This document shows, in pieces, positions 9,915 through 22,323 of a stretch of 64,000 nucleotides of DNA. The notes beneath the pieces were generated by a model. That model did no database searches, was not told the DNA's origin, and worked only from the letters and a program-made list of their open reading frames with translations. The translations under genes and the position numbers were made by a program. Position 1 is the first letter of the stretch. The number at the start of each line of letters is the position of its first letter. Origin of the DNA: Coffea arabica (lineage: Eukaryota > Streptophyta > Magnoliopsida > Gentianales > Rubiaceae); NCBI RefSeq assembly GCF_036785885.1, contig NC_092323.1, positions 8,502,501-8,566,500 on the forward strand, read 5' to 3'.

Positions 9915-12900
9915 TTATTCTGCAACTTTATCAGGTTCGCCGTCTCCGGCTGCAAGTTTAACCCGCTGGTGATGCTCAGCAACCTTGTAATTTACCATCT
10001 CCTTGAACAGCTGGGAATCCAAAACACAGTCTGGCCGCCCGTACACAGCAGCTTGAACGCTGGCCATGAGTTTTGCAATCTCACGGCCAGAGAAACCTTC
10101 AGTTTTTTTAGCAGCCTCTCGGATCACATCGTCCGATACATCTTTCACAGTTATTTTCTGCGCTCTCTTCTTAAACAAATGACCCCACTTAGACTCGTCT
10201 TCGCTTTGATCCTCACCACAAAGGTACTTGTTCAAATAAAGTTTCAGCAGTTTGCAGCGCTCCTCCTCCCGGGGGAGGGGGAATTCAATAACTTCGTCAA
10301 TGCGGTCGGTGATGGCACTGTCAAGATCTCCGGGCCTGTTTGTAGCCAGTACAAGAACGATATCCCTTGACTGGTCCCCTGTTCGAAAGAGCAAAGCATT
10401 CAAAGCACTCCTCTGAGCTTCACTCATGTGAATGCTATTGCGCCTGCAGCGTATTAAAGTTCCATAACATGAAAACCTGAGAAACTCGAACAAGGAATAA
10501 ACGTGTCTGCTTTCCTACTAAAAGGAATGTCAACATGTTAAAAATTCTACAAGCTTGAAATGTTTTGTCATGAATAAAATCACTGCACTTGAAAGATTTA
10601 CTTTAATAGATCCAAAAAAATGGCAGATTTATTGATTTAAGAAAGCGTTACGTTACTAATTTAACTTACTCGCAAAGGAAGGCATCAGCTTCATCGATGA
10701 AAAGCAATAAACCCTTATTTGATTTTTTGGCCCAATCAAAGATTTCATGGATTTTGGTAACAGCCTGTGGACCAAGCGGTGCAACATCTCCCCCTGTCAT
10801 CATAGCATAATCCAAACCCTGCAGAAAACAGCTGAATGAATGAGAGCACACCCATGCCTTTTTCTTCATAAGAATTTCCACAAACAAATCCAAAGAACAA
10901 TTTCACATTTCTCATCAATAAGATCGCTGACTCTGTGCCATCATGCATAGGAATCTTCCCAGGCTCTCTTTTGCGCAAGAGAATTAAGGGTTTTTGTCAG
11001 CTACTTTGGTGAAAACCAAGTGGCACACATCGCAAACTGGAAAATATACAAAACTACAAAAATAAAACCCAAAAATCGTATTTTTTCGCTATCAACATCG
11101 TAATAATTGGCATACACCATGGATCAATTTATTTTTGTCAAAGTGGTAGGCGGCGGCGGCGGCGGCGGCGGCCGGGGGGGGGGTGTGGTGGTTGTCTTAT
11201 TCAGGGAAAACTTAAAAAGCTCAAACATCTACGCAGTGGCCAACTGCAACACTGGTACGCCCATAATGACATGAATGAAAAATCAGGAAAAATTGGATGA
11301 ATCATTTACCGATTTTCTTGCTATCTCCCTGGCGACCATGGTTTTACCCGTCCCAGGAGGTCCATAGAACAGCATGTTGCGGAAAGGGGCCTCATGAGAT
11401 TTGGTGTTTGCTGTAGCCCGAGCAAGGTGCTCTACTCTTCTCTGCAATGAAGGATGCAGAACTATACCTCCCAAAGGTGATTTACTTTGTTCTCCAGCAA
11501 CTGTACCATATTTGAATACCTTATTTACACCACCTGAAACTATCCCTGACCACGGGAATTTTGTGATGGACGATTCTCGAATTAGTGATGGTTGCCCAAG
11601 AATGCGATTGACATACCCCCAAATAACTCTTGCACCTTCCCTGAAATCACGGAACAGATTCAAGTGCAAATAAATAAGTATCCACTTACCTTTGATATCA
11701 ATTCTGGCATTTCATGTAATCACTGCAAAATTGACATGAGGAAGAAATAAAACTGCACACATACAATTACCAAATTATGCCAAAAAATTCCATATCATGT
11801 ATGATCTCTGGAATTTCTTAATAAATGACGGAATGACCACAATCACATTCCATGTAACATCATTTCAATTTAAAGTTTGTACACGCAAACACAAAACTTA
11901 TCAACAAGTCAAAACTGCTCACAATCCCACATGTTGCATTTGGACAGGTAAATGACAAGAAATAATATCTTGCAAAATTCTATCAAGTGGTCAGAAAATG
12001 CTAACCTAGTGGTATAGACTCCAGCAGCTAATGCAGTAGCTCCTCCAATAGTCATTACCAATTTACTCCTATCAGTCAATAGAACACGAAAACCCCCTGC
12101 AGATTGACCCAAAAAAAATCATCAAATCTACAGGTTACAAGCTCAACAAGATGGATAAGTATATGGGCACGAGGATAAGAAAATGGCATTTGGTTAGATA
12201 GCACAAAAACTGCTTAAAGGCTATAGAGCTGATGCTTTAGATAGTATAATATTTAAAAAGTCAAAGAGACTACCTCAGCACAAATGTTAATTAAGGAGGG
12301 CAATTTGCCTTTATATTAAGGATCCCTAATAGTAAAGAACAACTGATATTCGAGCATTTGTTTAAGGGGATCAAATTTACAGGACAGTATCCAGCATGTG
12401 AGTTCATGAGTGAAATTTCTGGTGATCCTTTAGAGTGACAACTACAAGGAGCATTCATGACCATCCTTTCAATGCCAAGACCTTGAATTTGGATGATATT
12501 AGCACAACAAAGGAAGTCAGGGATTTCGGCGTCTTCATAAGAGAAACTGAAGTTATTTTCCAGTCACATGCAGAGACTGGGCGGGAGGGGTTGGGTTGGG
12601 GAAGGGCTACTACGCTTCAGTCACACTCTTAACCTCATAAATCTTCAAGTAACTAGCTACAGTTCAAGTCATCCATACCTTCGATATGACTGAAAGTCGT
12701 ATTGATTGCAGCAAGCCACTTCTCTCTTTCACCGTTTATCCTGTCTATAAGCATCCTTCTCTTTTGTTCCTCAGTCAGTTTTGCCTCATGAGCTCGAGCT
12801 TCTGCCTCAGCCATGGCTTTCACTCTTATCGTTTCTCTTTCAATTTCAGCTCTCTCTTTTTCAGTCTGTCTCTGCTGAGCTTGGATTTGATCTTCGGTTG

Positions 12901-14405
12901 CTCTTCTTGCCTGTTCTTTTCGTATAGATGATTCCTCTTGCATTTTGACCAATTCAGCATTATGACGTCTCTGAGCTTCATGATCTGTCTGAAAGTATTA
13001 GAATAAAAAAAAATGAAAAATCACCAAACACTTCCAAAGACCTGAAACACCAAAAACAGGTGATTAAGTCATTTTATCCTTAATTAGATGATTGACTGCA
13101 AAGTCCATGATCATACTAAGTTTAGAGAATATAAATTAAGACACATATTTTGCCACTTAATGACCCAGAGTTATCACAAAACCATGAAATCGACAAAAAT
13201 CAATCATTTGGATAGTCGTTTTCTTGCAAATTTTTATGGGAAAATTCTGTAAACAAGTTTTCCAACCACCTATTTATCTGACACAAGTCAAAATTCAAAT
13301 TGTGCTACACCATTATTTTTCTAGCAATGCTTCTGAAAAGCACAATCAAAATGGAAACTCCAGCCAAACTCCTTGAGAATAAGTTAAAAAAGAATATAAT
13401 GTCCACCTGCATCCGTTTCCTAGCCAAGTCATCTTCATATCTTAATACTTGCGCCTTTGTCTGAGCTTGCTGTTGATATAGATTCCTCTGATCTTCTGCC
13501 CATTTTCGTTGCTTGTCCTGCATGAACATATGTTTTAATGTTCAAGTTTAATGTTCAAGAAAGTGAACTTAGGAAAAATGTTGCTATAACAAATACAACT
13601 ACATTTGATCCTCAAATGACTGTACACTCAACCCAGACATCAAAATAAGAAAACGTCAAGCAATCCAATTGAACTATTTTCAACTTCCAATCAAAGGAAA
13701 AAAAATGGTCCCGCTTGCAACGCCATTTCACATGAACATGAAGCCATAGCATGACAAGATGAAATCCATCCGTTCAGCAACCATAATTACGGCGAATTAC
13801 AACTTTTCCACGGCGATCAATCAATAACCAAATCAATCAATTCTTAAGTTCTGCAAAGTCGAGTAATGCAACTAAAAAAAAAAGGAAAGAAAAGAAATCT
13901 TTTGGTAAAGTCAGAACTAACAATATCCGCGTGAGCCTGAATGGCCTCAAAATGAGCTTTTTCAGCCGCTAACTCTGCTTGCCTCGTCTGCTCTTGCTTC
14001 CTCATCACCTCAAACACCTTCATAAAAATTCTCAGCAAACAGAACAAATTAATTGAAAAGAAAACAATTTTCCCGCTAAAATAGGTTTACTAGCATACTA
14101 AAGAGCCGTACCTGTTTAGCATAAGGAGAGCTATTGATTTCCCTAAGAACTTTAGCACCTCTCTCCAATGACTCAGGGTCAAAACCACCTCTGGAGTCTT
14201 CTGCATCGGCGGTGGACTTGGAAGCGGGATCAGAAGAAGAACTCTCCGGTGTCTGAGGTGGAGATGGAGCAGAGCGGGAAGTGGAGAAGGGGGGAAAACG
14301 GAGGGGATTGTCGGCGTATGCAATATTGGAGACTGAAGAATAAGACGCCCCGGCGGCGGCGGCGACGGCCATCGCGGCCAGTGAAGATAGCCTAGAGCCG
14401 GCCAT
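9915..14405 (-). CDS. ATAD3: ATAD3-type mitochondrial AAA ATPase
   Basis: Eight exons on the minus strand: 14405-14112, 14017-13922, 13517-13407, 12988-12679, 12096-12006, 11640-11310, 10818-10670 and 10443-9915. All are GT-AG and in frame, giving 636 residues, the usual size for plant ATAD3. The Ala/Ser-rich N terminus is followed by a long charged coiled coil (about 99-270; [20 protein letters not shown]) and a hydrophobic segment (about 283-300, [15 protein letters not shown]). The AAA module follows: Walker A GPPGTGKT at 394-401, an aromatic pore-loop region near YAMMTGG, Walker B LLLFIDEA from 448, sensor motif LATNRPGDL and arginine-bearing DRIDE. ATAD3 proteins sit in the inner mitochondrial membrane and organise nucleoids, cristae and lipid contact sites. 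The gene ends about 270 bp from the MITE at 9176-9649. Confidence 0.95.
11149..11183. repeat. GGC microsatellite and G-run in an ATAD3 intron
   Basis: A run of GGC triplets passes into a run of ten G. It lies inside the intron between the sixth and seventh coding exons of ATAD3 (11309-10819). The G-rich strand is the template strand of the gene. Confidence 0.9.
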
Positions 14406-17042
14406 ATTGGTGCCAGAGCTGGGATCTCTCTATTGTTTAGTTTAGGGTGCTGTTTCTCTGTTAAATCAACTTGTTCTTTCTTTCTCATCAAGCTAATTTC
14501 CCACTATTTTTTTAATTTTCTTTTTCTTTTTTTCTCCACTCTTCTCTTGATTTTTTTCTTTTTTTTTTTTTTGCAATTAGCTGACCAAGTACCTCAAATA
14601 ATTCATTAGATTAGTTTAATTGAGCTATAGTGAACGATTCAAAAAAATTACTCGAGCCTAGATGCTAAAATCCTCGATTGAATTTTTATTAACAAACCAG
14701 TACTAGTTTTTGTCAATTGCCCAACAAATCTACATCAGCTTGTATTGTGCTTTAACCACCAACCAGTACATAGCTTAACGCATTTTCCATTAACTTGCAT
14801 GAAATTTTACCAAATAGTAATATAGTTGCTATGATTTTAAGATGCAAAATTTCATATGTGTATTGCTGTCTAGATTTCTTTTTCTTTTTGACAAATACAT
14901 ACAAAATCGTTTTTGCTTGAATTGCCATTTTTTCTTCAAAAAATGTTTATGTTTGTCATTTTCAATTATCTTTTTAAGATATCTCACATGTATCGAAATG
15001 TTATAATACAGTTTTTTTTTTTTTTTACAAAAACGTCAGAAAATAATAATCCAAACGGGTCTGTTAAATGAATTAGCTTACTCTAACTCATACTATTGAA
15101 ATTGAGACGCCTAAAGCTGGGCATTTTTTTTAGCACTATGGATGTAACACAGTCCTAAGAATCAATAAAGCTTCGGTTTGCTTCTCCAAAATAATAATAA
15201 TAATAAAGCTTTGGTTTGGACTAGTGGCAGTCTAATTTTTGACGGCGTTGACGGAAAATCAAAAGAGAGGGATGAAATGCGTTAGGCGGGGAGGGCAGCA
15301 TATACTACATAAACCCTGGAGTGGTGATTAATGCCTTAACGGTGGAAGACCTTAGGGTTTAAGCAGCAGCACCAGCTAGAGCTTCCCCATGGAGGCGACA
15401 TCCGGACTTATTTTAATTTGAGGTATTGGGCTTTCGTTTTGCGTAAAATAATAAATTAACCAGCCTTGCTTGCTAAATGGACCACTTGGAACGGGGGGAC
15501 GTGTAATGGAGCTGTCTTCTTAAACGAGTTGTTCCCAATGGGATGGGCTCTATAACTGGGAACGCCCATGGGCCCCTTTTTCCTTTTTTGGGTGCAGTTT
15601 ATCGTTCCCCTGTTCGACACTTCGAATCTAAATATCTAGTCTATGACGTAACTTCTTTATTGGTTTTACATTATCATTTTATGTCTCAAATCTCAATGTT
15701 TACTTTACAGTTTACACCGTTGCCTCGTAAGTAATATTCTGCAAAGAGGATAGCAAGAACTGCTATCTCCTCGTATATATAGGCACCTCAAGTTTCACTA
15801 AATCCAATAAAATTTGAACAGGATTGCGGCTGCTATAGTTACTGAATTTTACTTGATCATACAATGTTGTAGAACTCGAATCTACTTGACCAATATCAAT
15901 TTGCTGAGAAAGAAGAAGAAGATCCAGCACGCTTGTGTGCCGGATCAGGTAACAAAAAATGTACTCACCCAAATTTGAGAGTTCTAATAGCAATGCAAAC
16001 TGTGCATTAATACACACATTACAAGCTGAATCAAGAAGGCTTCATTTTGTCTACTGCTGCATCTATTATTATTATTTTTTTTTTTTTTACACATATTATC
16101 TTTTGGTATCGAAAGACTCATTTTCGCATTAGATAATTAATTCTTAAGCATTCCCTGACTGACCCTTCTAGTAGATGCATGCTGATCGTTTGACCTTCAG
16201 CCTGGATAACTTGTAACCCAGAGTTTACTGCCCTGTTGCATATGAAAATTGGAGAAAGAAAAGTCAGACGAAAAAACAAGCAAGATCCGGTGAATGTGGC
16301 ATTGCTGCTGCCTACAAGTTTGATTGCAGCTGCGTAAGACACTCCAGGACAAATGTGATATCTAACTAAAGGTTACTTAGATATGGACAAGACGGGAATG
16401 AATGTAGGGTAGGGTCAGATAAAAGCCAGAAAAATGTATAAAGGTTTCATAGATGAAAAGAACCAATAGATAATTGTGTAGGGTCTGGTAGAGTATCCGG
16501 ATTGGAGTTGAAAATGAGAGGCTTGCGGTTTGTACCCCACATGGAATGCTTTGAGTTTGAACTAGTTGGCATGGCATGTTCTCCAAAATAAGAGCTCAGA
16601 TTAGATCTCATGCGGGCAAATTTTTTAATCTTAAAAGTCCAGGATAAGAAACTGGATAGCCAGGCATTGCCTTTTTGGGATATGATAGGCAGTTTGGTGA
16701 CAGGAATTGTTTTTATTATCTAACCAGGGAAATGGTGATGCATGAAAATAATAAACTAAATTGAACCTTTCTGGTGTCAAATCCTCCAAGTCTAATGCAA
16801 ATCTTGTTTAGGCATGTAATGATGTCACAATAACGAGTGTCCACTTTTGCAATCATGTAAAAGTTTTCACACTTTTAAGGTTTAGACATTCTGTATGAAG
16901 GATGCTTCCTGCATTGCTTATAGATTTTGCATGAAAATCTGAGAAATCTGTCTGCACGTTTAAGGTTATGATTCTTCATTTTTGGAATGGGGTAAAAGAA
17001 CTAAATTTACGTACCTGAGTCTGCATCCTGTGGCTTGATGGC
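14406..17042. other. Intergenic: ATAD3 promoter side and RL 3' side
   Basis: The first part is the ATAD3 5' flank with T-rich runs. At about 15300-15420 there is a promoter-like patch: a telo-box-like TTAGGGTTTAA near 15352 and a well-placed ATG (CCCCATGGAGGCG) near 15389. That ATG opens only a ten-codon frame, so no gene is called. The part nearest 17042 probably holds the RL 3' UTR, with a candidate intron donor (CTCAG, then GTACGT) at about 17014 on the minus strand. Confidence 0.5.
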
Positions 17043-17285
17043 TCAGCGTTTGTTTCTGCCTGACCTGTAATTTGGAAATGGAACATTGCCAGACTCGATG
17101 TGCTTGAGGTCTTCCACAAGGATTTGATAGTGCCTTTTCACTTCCTCCTCAGTTTTCCCTACCGCCCTAGCAACATTTTGCCAACGGTCTGCGGTATCCT
17201 TGTCATATTTAGCAAGGGCCTTTTCAAACAATTTATTTTCTTTGGCTGTCCATGAAGAGGAAGAAGAGAGGGAATTGGATGCCAT
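17043..17285 (-). CDS. RADIALIS-like (RL/RSM) single-MYB protein
   Basis: A small protein of 80 residues starting [20 protein letters not shown]. The single MYB/SANT repeat spans about residues 11-62: the tryptophan of SWTAKENK, then [20 protein letters not shown], then [14 protein letters not shown]. It ends [12 protein letters not shown]. The length and the NVPFPNY tail are characteristic of RADIALIS-like / RSM proteins, which act in flower symmetry, early photomorphogenesis and ABA responses, partly by competing with other MYBs for partners. The ATG at 17285 is used because the frame extends upstream only through a non-ATG codon. A splice donor-like AG/GTCAGG lies just before the last codons, so an alternative short C terminus is possible; a 3' UTR intron is also likely. 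Confidence 0.93.
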   Translation of the reverse strand: MASNSLSSSSSWTAKENKLFEKALAKYDKDTADRWQNVARAVGKTEEEVKRHYQILVEDLKHIESGNVPFPNYRSGRNKR

Positions 17286-18438
17286 TGCTTGCCCAAGCTT
17301 CAAGTATGGCTATTAAATGCAAAGCTGGAAAGTTGAAGCTAGAATGTATGTGTTGGGAGCTGGATGAATCTTGCAAAAAGAAACACGAGAGAAAGGAGGT
17401 TTTTTCTGGTCAAGAAATAGACTTGAAGTCAAGGGAAGTTATGGAGAACCGTTTCCAAGTGAGCTGTTTATAAGCTAGAGGAAAGGTGGTGGGGCTTTGC
17501 CAATTGGAGAATATATTTTGCAAAAGCCAGAATAAGGAGTGACCCGTCCGCTCTAGAAACCACAAAATATAGAGAGAGAGGAAGAAAGAATCAGTATCAA
17601 GGGACATACTGTGCCTTATGTAGTCATTACCATTGATTTGGATCCTTAAGGTCCAGACAAAAAGGCACAAAAATCTGAATTCTTATTACTTTCCTGATTT
17701 ACTGACAGCAGGATTAGGTATAAGCAAATTATGCACTGGTAGTCTAGTAGGCTGCAGTTAAACAACTATGATTCTTCATTGTATTAAACTGTAATTGATA
17801 ATCCTTTTGCTTCTGATTCAGCAGAAGTACTTTCTTTTTATACTAGTGTCTCAGTCTACATGTCTAAGCCGCTCATAACCGTATTGGGATTGACAGATGA
17901 TCAATGGTATTAAGCTGTAGATACTACTACATAAGCCCGATTTGTAACTTAAAAAATTGGTTGTTTATCTGCACTAAAATTCACTACTATACTGTGATTG
18001 ATCTTTTATCTGAACTTTTGTTCCACTTCACCCAAGGGAAATTGGTGAAAGTGAATGTTAAATTGAGGCTTAATAGCAGCAATTTTGAGCAATGCACTGT
18101 TTTCGGATTCTTGCCAGTTCGCAGCTTAAGAAACAATCTCGTTAGCTGCTGCAGACTCAGAGTCATGGCCTCAGAATACTCTGCTGACCATGCGTTAAGA
18201 CGCTTAGTTATGAGCTTTATGTGATTTGACGAAGAGTAGATGAAGGAATCAATGCTTGCCAAAGTCCTATGCACTTTTACATCGTGACCTCAAGTATGAT
18301 GACATCTAAAGGGCATTTCTTTTAAGTATTTGCTAAGTCCAGCGGGAATATAAAAGATTAAGGATGCGTTTGATAAAACTAAAATCTGAAGTCTAAATCC
18401 AGTAAGTTATTGAATTGTTAAGTATTAAATCTAATGAG

Positions 18439-18665
18439 TGCATTGTGGAGGCCAATTGTGAATTTGTCCACCTCGGCACCATCTTGGACAAGAGACTTTA
18501 ATGCCTTGCTTCCTGGGTACCAGGCATTCCAACTTAAAGACCTTTAAGGTCAAGGGTTCGAATCCTGGGGAGGCCCCCGAAAGCACTACCAGGCAGCAAG
18601 GCATTAAAGTCTCCTGCCCAAGACGGTGCCGAGATGGACAAATCCACAATTGGCCTCCACATGCA
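18439..18665. mobile_element. Foldback element with 70-bp inverted arms and a tRNA-like box B in the loop
   Basis: Left arm 18439-18510 and right arm 18595-18665 are near-perfect reverse complements over about 70 bp. For example, TTGTCCACCTCGGCACC on the left pairs with GGTGCCGAGATGGACAA on the right with one change. The loop of about 85 bp contains GGGTTCGAATCC (18555-18566), which matches the box B of tRNA genes. There is no coding capacity and no clear target duplication. It is either a non-autonomous TIR element or a SINE-like unit captured inside an inverted repeat. Confidence 0.75.
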
Positions 18666-19769
18666 TATTACATTCAATCATAAGTGAATAGTTTATCACT
18701 AAATTTTAGGAGCAAGTTTTGTCTAGAAAATTTAATGACACTTAATTAATTCAGATGTTCAATTTTTTATTATCAAATCGTCTGAATATGTTAAGATCTG
18801 AATCATTAAATTTAAGTGCGGAATTAAGTTATCAAACACGGCCTAAGTTGGTTACCCAAATTAGATGCTCTACCTATCATGAGATTATTATGATCTTTTA
18901 GTTCATTTGGAAGCAACATACTTAGGCTCCAACATGACAGATGTGAACTGAAAATCATCATATTTTGGCTCATCAAACAAAGAAAAGGACTAACAGCTGC
19001 TTTTGCTTGTCTGTCAGCGTTTCTTTTTTTTTTTTTTGGGTCACTTTTGTTGATAGCCATGATGAAATAACACTCCTGCAGTCACAAGTTGCAGCTATGT
19101 ATCTGGAATATATTAAAAAGTGATACATTCCTCAGTCGTGAGAATAGTTTTGACAAAATTAGGCTTCTCATAACTCATTCAGTTCGAACATGCGTGGCTT
19201 GATATCTTGATATCTATGTCTGAGTTTGCTAGCAGAACACTAGGCCAAATGCGCTGACATTCAAATCCAGCTACAATTTATCTTTAAGCAAAATGATCCG
19301 TTGGAGCCCTAGAGTATTGGACAATCAATAACACCTAAGCAATATTTTTAGATTCATACATGCACTAGGTTCCATATAAGAAAATTTTAGCCTATTTCAT
19401 GGAGGTGAGTGCGAGTCAGCGACTACTTGTCCTTCACTTAGTTTTTTTAGAATTAGTTCATATGCCAAACTTGTTTATCTTTGCACCTCGGCATGTGCCA
19501 ATTGCTGTGTGTTTTGATGTTGTAAGTAGTTCTTGATACAGAAAAGAGATCAAGTTTCCGATTGTAACACCGGTTGTACATGTCAGTGTCTAACTGTAGA
19601 ATTTTACAAGTCAGAAGTTTACATAAATAACTTGACGACAGTTCGCTCGCTCTGCATTCTGTTTTGAAGACTTTGGAGAAGAATGTTTGACCATTGGACT
19701 GGATCACTGGATTTCTTAGAATTAAGCTTCAGCCTTGTGCTATTTTCTAGAGTTTTGTAGAATAATATA

Positions 19770-19860
19770 CTGCAACGATTTGATGTATATGAGGTAAAAA
19801 TGTGTCAACGGAAAGCGTAAAAATTTTTTGGCCAAACTGGCTTTCCAAACAAGGCAGCAC
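19770..19860. repeat. Truncated copy of the MITE at 48352-48493
   Basis: CAACGATTTGATGTATATGA and, further on, CTTTCCAAACAAGGC match the second half of the 142-bp MITE at 48352-48493. The left terminal repeat is not recognisable. Confidence 0.6.
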
Positions 19861-20129
19861 AAGCACAAATACCGAGTCAGGTCCAGTTCAATCCACTGCC
19901 GCATGTCATGGTGACAACATCCAAATGAACATGAAGGATCGTTGAGTTGTTTGCTTAGGCTTGGCTCCTCTCTTAAAGGAAAAGTTAGTTGTTTATTCAG
20001 CACTCAATCGGAAGAAATGAAAATGCAAATATAAATCGTAAAGGGAAGATGCTTAATGCTGCAGAAACTTCGATTCCCTAGCCACGGAGTGGAAGGCAAG
20101 ATCAGGGTAAGAAACTATCAACGGACAAC

Positions 20130-20455
20130 CATGGTTCAAAGTCACGGTCGAGGCCTAGACCGTTTCACATCAGTTTCGGCATATCGGTCGCGATTTCGAC
20201 GAGACGCGAATTTTTGAAATATTTAATATTCTAAAAATTACAAAAAATATGATAAATAAAGATAATTAAAAAATTAGTAAAAATAATAAAAATTTAAGTT
20301 GACTCGGGATGATTCGGAGTGATTCAATGTGACTCGGCCATTTCAACCCTTCACGGTGACGTTTCGGCGAGTCAAGTATCTCGGAATTGTATCGTTTCGG
20401 TATCGTATCGGGAGGGTCCGAGACGGTGATGACTCGGCCGAGTCTTTGAACCATG
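20130..20455. mobile_element. hAT-like MITE (CATGGTTCAAAG family), copy 1
   Basis: The terminal inverted repeats are CATGGTTCAAAGTC on the left and, from the right end inward, CATGGTTCAAAGAC. The interior matches the copy at 26175-26505 along its whole length, including CGTATCGGGAGG and the AT-rich block near AATATTTAATATTCTAAAA. No clean target duplication is visible for this copy. Reading frames inside it are accidental. Confidence 0.75.
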
Positions 20456-20739
20456 ATCAACACTCCTTTCAGGTCTTCTTGCTTTCTTGTTTTCTCTTTC
20501 CAGTACCCAATGATTATAAGTCGGCTTAAGGCAGGGGAATTGCAAGAAGTTTTCTGCTTTTGTGATGTGTATATGAAGACTTTGTACGGAGTGTACTATT
20601 GGAATTCGGAGCAGTAAGATCTTGCAGCTGATGGTTAGTATAACATATCCATTCTGTTTTTTTTTTTTTTTTATCTGCCATGATTCTGATGATCGTGAGC
20701 GGACGAAAATTGATTGCTTATTCTCCTTCAAGTTGATGT

Positions 20740-21275
20740 AACGTGTTGGAATATATGGTGAACCTCATTTGCTTAGGAAGCAAGTTGGTTGCGAGCACCT
20801 AATCTTCCCCAAGTGGAAGCACTATGTAGTCTGTTCTTCATCACGGGAATCCTAACAGTTATCTGGATTATGTAGCAAAAAGTAACCACGAATTTGTATC
20901 TGCTTCCGACCAAACAAGTCATTAAAGGCCGAAACTTTAGTTAGTGGAAGCACAATTTTATTGTTCTTCACCACTAAAATCACCATTCACTGCCGAGTAC
21001 CTTATTAAGTAAAAGAATCTAACAGACTATCTGTTTCTGTTATTTACAGAATAAGTTCATGGCAGGGACCAAGGCTTTTGCTGGTGGAAGCACAATCCTC
21101 TTGTTGTCCATTTTCCGTGTGCCTAATAGGTGGATTTTTACGTCACAATGTATAGCTGAGAATTGATTTGGCTGCTTAATTGTTGCAGAAGTTGATTCCA
21201 GGCACCAAACTTTTTACTAGTGGACCACCACCTTGCACTAACTGGGGTTCCCAAACCAATATCTGGGCTGAGTAC
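20740..21275. repeat. Four diverged units with a period of about 135 bp
   Basis: Four related segments are centred near 20806, 20943, 21077 and 21212. The shared core is AGTGGAAGCAC with a preceding ACCAA(A/G)-CTTT-like stretch and a following TTGTTCTTCA/CCAC-like stretch. Unit 3 reads GGTGGAAGCACAATC; unit 4 has drifted to AGTGGACCACC. Units 3 and 4 follow acceptor-like TTACAGAA and TTGCAGAA and translate to related peptides (GTKAFAGGST, GTKLFTSGPP). They could be decayed duplicated exons or a non-coding tandem array. Confidence 0.5.
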
Positions 21276-22181
21276 TTCGAAAAAATAGTAGTAACATTCA
21301 GTATCAAATGTGTCGTGCTCTCTGCCTGGATGCAAATTCATTGTAACAGATGTCCGAGTTATGCATGGTTCTTAAGAAATCCGAATCAGTGATTTAATGA
21401 ACTACTATTACAAGAGAGTCATCTTTTCGTTTCAGACAAAACGTAACAGTGGATTAGATGGTGGATAAAGGAGAAGAAAGACTTTGCTGGAGTAAACAGA
21501 TTGTATGGTGTGTGGGGGTCCTTAGGATGTTGCATCATCATTCTGCGGGGTTGGAATCCTTATCACATCTTTGCCTGCTAAAGTAGCGCCCCAGGATTCC
21601 CTTTGTCCCTTTTCCCCTAGATAAAAGTTATGCTCTTTACTTGTTTATGCAGGCACTAAAAGATTTGCCATGAAATAAATCTGGATTTCTTATTTGGAAG
21701 AATCGTCTAAAATGATTTGCCGTTGAGTAATAATGACTTGCCCACTCTCACCGGTGTTTTAGTCGGTTACTAATCTTAGAAGAATGATCAATTTCAAGTT
21801 ATGTTTTTTTGATGTTAGTGCATATCAAACGAATTTTATATAAAGAAAAAAAAATGGAAAGAAAGAAAACAGTGGAATGTAATTGAAGGAATCATATATT
21901 TTTGCTTTGCTGCTTTTAAATTTTACCTGTTCTTCTGCAGCCTCAGATTCTCATTTATATCACAACAGGAATGTTTCGACATTTCTGGATCATTGCAGTT
22001 TGAAGCTTCATGGGAGGCCAGTTTTGGAATCTTTGTCGGATGCAACGCAGACCGCTTCAAACTTTCAATAGCTACCCTCTCCAGGCCGCTTGAAGCCTGA
22101 CCCCAATTACTCAAGAAATACGCATCTCCGGTCATTTTGGATAGCATGACTTGAAAACTACTACACATGAAAGAATCCGAG

Positions 22182-22323
22182 TCATTACCATGCAAAAAAT
22201 AAAACTACTAGTTCACCGCACAGGAATGATATTATTATTATTATTATTATTATCATTACCATGCAAAAAATAAAACTACTAGTTCACCGCACAGGAATGA
22301 TATTATTATTATTATTATTATTA
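22182..22323. repeat. Exact 71-bp tandem duplication ending in an ATT microsatellite
   Basis: Two consecutive 71-bp units (22182-22252 and 22253-22323) each begin TCATTACCATGC and end in a run of ATT triplets. They look identical, so the duplication is recent or the array is unstable. Confidence 0.92.

Larger units (their letters stand above)
17286..20129. other. Intergenic with small transposon remnants
   Basis: No supported gene. It contains the RL upstream region, the foldback element at 18439-18665 and a MITE remnant at about 19770-19860. The remaining sequence looks like ordinary AT-rich intergenic DNA. Confidence 0.5.

Noticed and set aside
15380-15430. ATG in good context after a telo-box, like the first exon of a gene
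   Set aside because: The frame stops after ten codons and no following exon could be joined. It may be a relic or chance.
18541-18575. Possible tRNA gene because of GGGTTCGAATCC
   Set aside because: No cloverleaf, anticodon stem or acceptor stem can be formed; only a box B is present, inside a foldback element.
21883-22071. Frame with a hydrophobic signal-like start (KESYIFALLLLNF)
   Set aside because: It begins at a TTG codon, not an ATG, and has no recognisable downstream domain.
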